In this document: piece by piece, positions 21,582-24,330 of the stretch
How the letters are laid out: each line of letters begins with the position of its first letter
Position numbering within the stretch: position 1 is the first letter of the stretch
Assembly (NCBI RefSeq): GCF_020742175.1
Contig: NZ_DYXM01000102.1
Span: 1-24,330, forward strand
Source: Dietzia timorensis
Lineage (GTDB): Bacteria; Actinomycetota; Actinomycetes; Mycobacteriales; Mycobacteriaceae
Length of the DNA: 24,330 nucleotides
Direction of reading: 5' to 3'
The notes under the pieces: generated by a model
Seen by the model: the letters and a program-made list of their open reading frames with translations, nothing else
What the model was told of the DNA's origin: nothing
The model's database searches: none
Made by a program: the position numbers and the translations under genes

Positions 21582-23690
21582 CGCATTCGCCGCCCTCAGT
21601 ACCGCCGCGGTATCACGCGTTCCGGTGCCTCTACGCCCGTAAAGCTGTCCAAGTCCTCTCTCGGCGCGGTCGCCGTTCTCGCCGCAGCCGCCGTCACGCC
21701 CGTCGCCGCAGTCGGCATCGGCCAGGTCGCCGACGAGTCTCCGGCGCCCTCCTCCGCCGCGGACACCAGCGTCAACGAAGTCTCCCTCTCCTCGGCACCA
21801 CTGGCCGAGGGGGTCACGCAGGACATCGCCGGCGGCGGTGAGCAGGTCCGCGAGGTCTCCTCCGAAAAGCCGTTCTCGATGGTCGGCGTCACGTGGAAGG
21901 GCGAGCACGAAGCGAAGGCACGCATCCGCGCGCAGCAGCCCGACGGCAGCTGGGGCGAATGGTTCGAGGCCGAGTCGGTGATCGGTGACCTCGATGCCGG
22001 TCAGGCATCCGGCGGCAAGGGCGGTACCGACCCCGTATATCTCGGCACCGAGACCACGAAGGTGCAGATCGCCCTCGAGGGCGTCGACCTCGACGAGACC
22101 TCGATCGGCGATTCTCCCGAGGCACTCACCGAGGCGCCCGAGACCTCTACCCCGGGGGCGGAGGGAGACATCGCGCAGGACGACCAGGCAGACGACCAGG
22201 GCGACACGCAGGCCGCCGGAGGTGCCATCGCCGACGCACTCGCGGGAATGATGGGCCCCGAGGGTGGAAACTCCGACGTCAGCAAGCCGGTTGTGGAAGA
22301 CGAGGGGCAGGTGGCCCCGGCCGCCGACGAGACCTCGCTCGACGACCCGGGTGTCGACGCCGTGCTTCTGTCCCCCGATCTCGATTCGCCGACCCCGGCT
22401 CCCGATATGGAGATGGGCGAGTACGGCGACGTCGCGAACCCGAAGAAGCCGTCGATCATCTCGCGCTCCGGGTGGGGCGCGGACGAGTCGATGCGCTGCC
22501 AGAGCCCGAGCTACGACGATTCGCTCGCCGCGGGCGTCGTGCACCACACGGCCGGCTCGAACAACTACACCAAGGACCAGTCCGCCGGTGTCGTACGCGG
22601 CATCTACGTCTACCACGCGCAGAACCTCGGCTGGTGCGACGTCGGCTACAACGTGCTGGTCGACAAGTACGGCCAGGCTTTCGAGGGCCGCGCGGGCGGG
22701 CTCGACAAGAACGTCCAGGGCGCTCACGCCGGCGGGTTCAACGCCAATACGTGGGGCATCTCGATGATGGGCGACTTCTCGAACATCAACCCGCCGGACG
22801 CGACTATCAACAAGGTCGGCGAGATCCTCGGCTGGCGCCTCGCGCTCGCCGGCATCGACCCGAAGGGCAAGGCGAACCACTACTCCGAGGGCACCTCCTT
22901 CACGAAGTACCCCCAGGGCACGAAGGTCAACCTGCCGAACATCTTCGCCCACCGTGACGTCGGGCTGACGACCTGCCCGGGCGATGCCGGGTACGCGCAG
23001 ATGGGCAAGATCCGCAATATCGCCGCGCAGTACGCGAAGTCCGGCGGCGGTTCGGCACCGAGCTCCTCGAAGTCGACGACCACCAGCAACTCGGGCGGCA
23101 ACTCCGGGGGCGATAAGCCGACCACGCCCGGCCGTCCCACCTCGGAGAGCGAGGTCCCCACGGGCGATTCCGGTTCGCTGGAGTCCGCGCTCGGCGGCGG
23201 CAGCTCACAACTGAAGAACCTCGACACCAAGGGCGCCGCCGAGCTCGTGGGCAAGCTGCTCATGCGTGGCTCGGAGATCAACCTGGACGGCCTCAAGGCG
23301 CTCGACCTCGTCGAGACGATCGGGTCGATCAAGACGGTCGGCAACGCGCTCGTCGAGGCTGGCGGCGACGGCCGCATCGGCAAGCTGTTCGCGGCGCTCG
23401 GCGGAGCCGACGGCGTGCTCGGCAAGGCGCTGTCCGGGGTGCAGAAGTACAACGACGTCTCGTACGCCAAGTTCGACGGCGGCGCGATCTACGACTCCGA
23501 CCGGACCGGCGCCCACGCGGTGCTCGGGCGCATCGGTGACGCCTGGGCCGCGCAGGGCTTCGAGCAGGGCCCGCTGGGCATGCCGACCGAGGAAGAGGTC
23601 GACAACGGCGACGGCACCGTCTCGCAGAAGTTCGAGAACGGACGAGTCGTCTACGACCTCTACTCCGGCACGGTCAAGGTCGAGGGCTAA
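21579..23690 (+). CDS. Secreted N-acetylmuramoyl-L-alanine amidase with LGFP module (Rv3811/Csp family)
   Basis: Numbered from the TTG at 21579 the protein has 703 aa. A basic start and hydrophobic stretch (about 27-48) form a signal peptide or anchor. A domain at about 65-170 contains FSMVGVTWKG and GSWGEWFEAE. An acidic, low-complexity linker follows (about 170-285). The PGRP/amidase_2 domain covers about 290-480 with zinc ligands His322 (in VVHHTAGS), His458 (FAHRDVG) and Cys466 (TTCPGD), and also GYNVLVDKYGQAFEGRAGG and HAGGFNANTWGISMMGDF. A Ser/Gly/Thr-rich linker (about 488-545) precedes a helical region (545-625). The final part has one complete LGFP-type repeat (GAHAVLGRIGDAWAAQGFEQGPLGMPTEEE) and the beginning of another. 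It should cleave the stem peptide from muramic acid at the cell surface, anchored by LGFP repeats. The open frame from 21327 is rejected as start because its first 84 codons are AT-rich and unlike secreted protein sequence. Confidence 0.93.
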   Translation: MRIRRPQYRRGITRSGASTPVKLSKSSLGAVAVLAAAAVTPVAAVGIGQVADESPAPSSAADTSVNEVSLSSAPLAEGVTQDIAGGGEQVREVSSEKPFSMVGVTWKGEHEAKARIRAQQPDGSWGEWFEAESVIGDLDAGQASGGKGGTDPVYLGTETTKVQIALEGVDLDETSIGDSPEALTEAPETSTPGAEGDIAQDDQADDQGDTQAAGGAIADALAGMMGPEGGNSDVSKPVVEDEGQVAPAADETSLDDPGVDAVLLSPDLDSPTPAPDMEMGEYGDVANPKKPSIISRSGWGADESMRCQSPSYDDSLAAGVVHHTAGSNNYTKDQSAGVVRGIYVYHAQNLGWCDVGYNVLVDKYGQAFEGRAGGLDKNVQGAHAGGFNANTWGISMMGDFSNINPPDATINKVGEILGWRLALAGIDPKGKANHYSEGTSFTKYPQGTKVNLPNIFAHRDVGLTTCPGDAGYAQMGKIRNIAAQYAKSGGGSAPSSSKSTTTSNSGGNSGGDKPTTPGRPTSESEVPTGDSGSLESALGGGSSQLKNLDTKGAAELVGKLLMRGSEINLDGLKALDLVETIGSIKTVGNALVEAGGDGRIGKLFAALGGADGVLGKALSGVQKYNDVSYAKFDGGAIYDSDRTGAHAVLGRIGDAWAAQGFEQGPLGMPTEEEVDNGDGTVSQKFENGRVVYDLYSGTVKVEG

Positions 23691-23701
23691 CCGCTCCCCC
23701 G

Positions 23702-23822
23702 GCGCCCGTTTCGGGGGCGCGGTATCAAGTACCCGGAAACAAGGTCCAGCGGACCGGGACCCCACCAGGTACCACTCACGTGGTGCCGGGGAAGTGGTGG
23801 AGCCCCGGTCCGCTTAGCTTTT
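23702..23822. terminator. Terminator region with nested hairpins between convergent amidase and HAD genes
   Basis: A small GC hairpin GCGCCC/GGGCGC (23702-23707 with 23715-23720) follows the amidase stop. A larger nested structure comes next: a perfect 11-bp outer stem (23748-23758 with 23804-23814), a middle CCACC/GGTGG (23762-23766 with 23796-23800) and an inner GGTACCAC/GTGGTGCC hairpin (23768-23775 with 23780-23787, one G-U pair). TAGCTTTT follows on the plus strand. It probably terminates both convergent genes, although it is more elaborate than usual. Confidence 0.65.
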
Positions 23823-23839
23823 CGCTTGGCGCCGACCGG

Positions 23840-24330
23840 CTAGAACCAGCGGGACAGTACCGGCTCCAGACCGGCTTCGTCGCTGGTGAGGGTTGTTTCG
23901 TCGGCCGCGGCGGCGGCGATCGGGTGCGCGTTTCCCATCGCCACCCCGAGGTCCGCCCACTGCAGCATCTCCACGTCGTTGGGCATGTCCCCGAACGCGA
24001 CCGTGCGCGGCGCGGCGCCCGGCTCGCGCCGGAACCGCAGCGCGCCCACCTGCTCGGCGACGCGCGTCAACGCCGCTGCCTTCGTGACCCCCGGCGGCGC
24101 GAACTCGATGAGCCCATTTTCGGTCGAGAACGTCACCTGGGCCAGATGCTCCACCCGCTTTATGACGGCGGAGGCCATATCGCTGCTGGACATGCCGGGA
24201 ACCCGGGCGAGCAGCTTGAGCACCGGGCCTGCGATGACCTCGTCGTGCCCGACCTCGACGCTCTCGGGGTGGATCCACGCGTGCCGGTAGTCCGGCGCGG
24301 TGATGAATTCGTCGTCGATGGCGTCGCGCC
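23840..24330 (-). CDS. Cof-type HAD-superfamily hydrolase, C-terminal part (Rv3813c position)
   Basis: The frame is open from the right window edge to the stop at 23840, giving about 163 visible residues; the N-terminus with the nucleophilic Asp (motif I) is outside. The visible part has the motif III lysine in GVTKAAALTRVAEQVG and motif IV FGDMPNDVEMLQWADLGVAMGNAHP, the signature of Cof/HAD-IIB phosphatases that act on small phosphorylated metabolites. FSTENGLIEFAPPGVTK is typical of the cap-to-core return. It corresponds by position and family to Rv3813c, which follows the amidase region in M. tuberculosis. The substrate cannot be told. Internal GTG/ATG codons near 24223 are not starts, since homologous-looking sequence (PDYRHAWIHPE) continues upstream. 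Confidence 0.88.
   Translation of the reverse strand, partial: RDAIDDEFITAPDYRHAWIHPESVEVGHDEVIAGPVLKLLARVPGMSSSDMASAVIKRVEHLAQVTFSTENGLIEFAPPGVTKAAALTRVAEQVGALRFRREPGAAPRTVAFGDMPNDVEMLQWADLGVAMGNAHPIAAAAADETTLTSDEAGLEPVLSRWF

Noticed and set aside
1..24330. CRISPR arrays, tRNA or rRNA genes, insertion sequences
   Set aside because: No regularly spaced repeats, tRNA-like cloverleaf, rRNA segments or transposase-like frames were seen. All genes fit chromosomal core or regulon functions.

Overview
The window is high-GC DNA from a mycolic-acid-containing actinobacterium (order Mycobacteriales). About 15 kb of it, positions 6341-21578, is the canonical mycolate/arabinogalactan cell-wall locus, in the order known from Mycobacterium tuberculosis Rv3801c-Rv3811 and Corynebacterium glutamicum. 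The LGFP-repeat mycolyltransferase and the lack of a pirG/erp gene between glf and the amidase look more like the Corynebacterium/Dietzia side of the order than like Mycobacterium. The genus cannot be fixed from sequence reading alone.

Layout. 1-535: 3' part of an SDR/epimerase-like gene (+), convergent with fprA. 570-1970: FprA-type ferredoxin-NADP reductase (-), with a promoter region carrying several palindromes. 2211-6201: a compact SigK module made of a membrane-anchored, Tat-type molybdopterin oxidoreductase (-), a Met-rich fasciclin lipoprotein (+), anti-sigma factor RskA (-) and sigma factor SigK (-). 6341-13746 (all -): FadD32, the Culp6/Rv3802-type lipase, a small DUF732-like lipoprotein, an antigen-85-type mycolyltransferase with LGFP repeats, and a second, shorter antigen-85-type mycolyltransferase. 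13945-21114 (all -): AftB, UbiA (DPPR synthase), PAP2 phosphatase, GlfT2 and Glf, the galactan/arabinan assembly genes. 21579-23690 (+): a secreted N-acetylmuramoyl-L-alanine amidase with an LGFP module. 23840-24330 (-): a Cof-type HAD phosphatase cut by the window edge (Rv3813c position).

How the genes work together. Glf makes UDP-galactofuranose and GlfT2 polymerises galactan. UbiA and the PAP2 phosphatase make decaprenyl-phosphoryl sugar precursor for arabinan, and AftB adds terminal arabinose. The two mycolyltransferases load mycolates onto arabinan or trehalose. FadD32 activates the meromycolate chain, but its usual partners pks13 and accD4 are not next to it; the SigK module sits in their place.

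The most interesting point is regulatory. Three promoters with the same architecture, CCATCC-N15-(C/A)CGAA(C/T), lie upstream of the fasciclin gene, the molybdoenzyme gene and sigK itself. They define a self-contained SigK regulon inside the window. SigK also keeps the pair of cysteines, 50 residues apart, that forms the redox switch of M. tuberculosis SigK. With a Met-rich lipoprotein and a sulfite-oxidase-fold enzyme as the targets, this suggests an extracytoplasmic redox or metal response placed directly beside mycolate synthesis genes.
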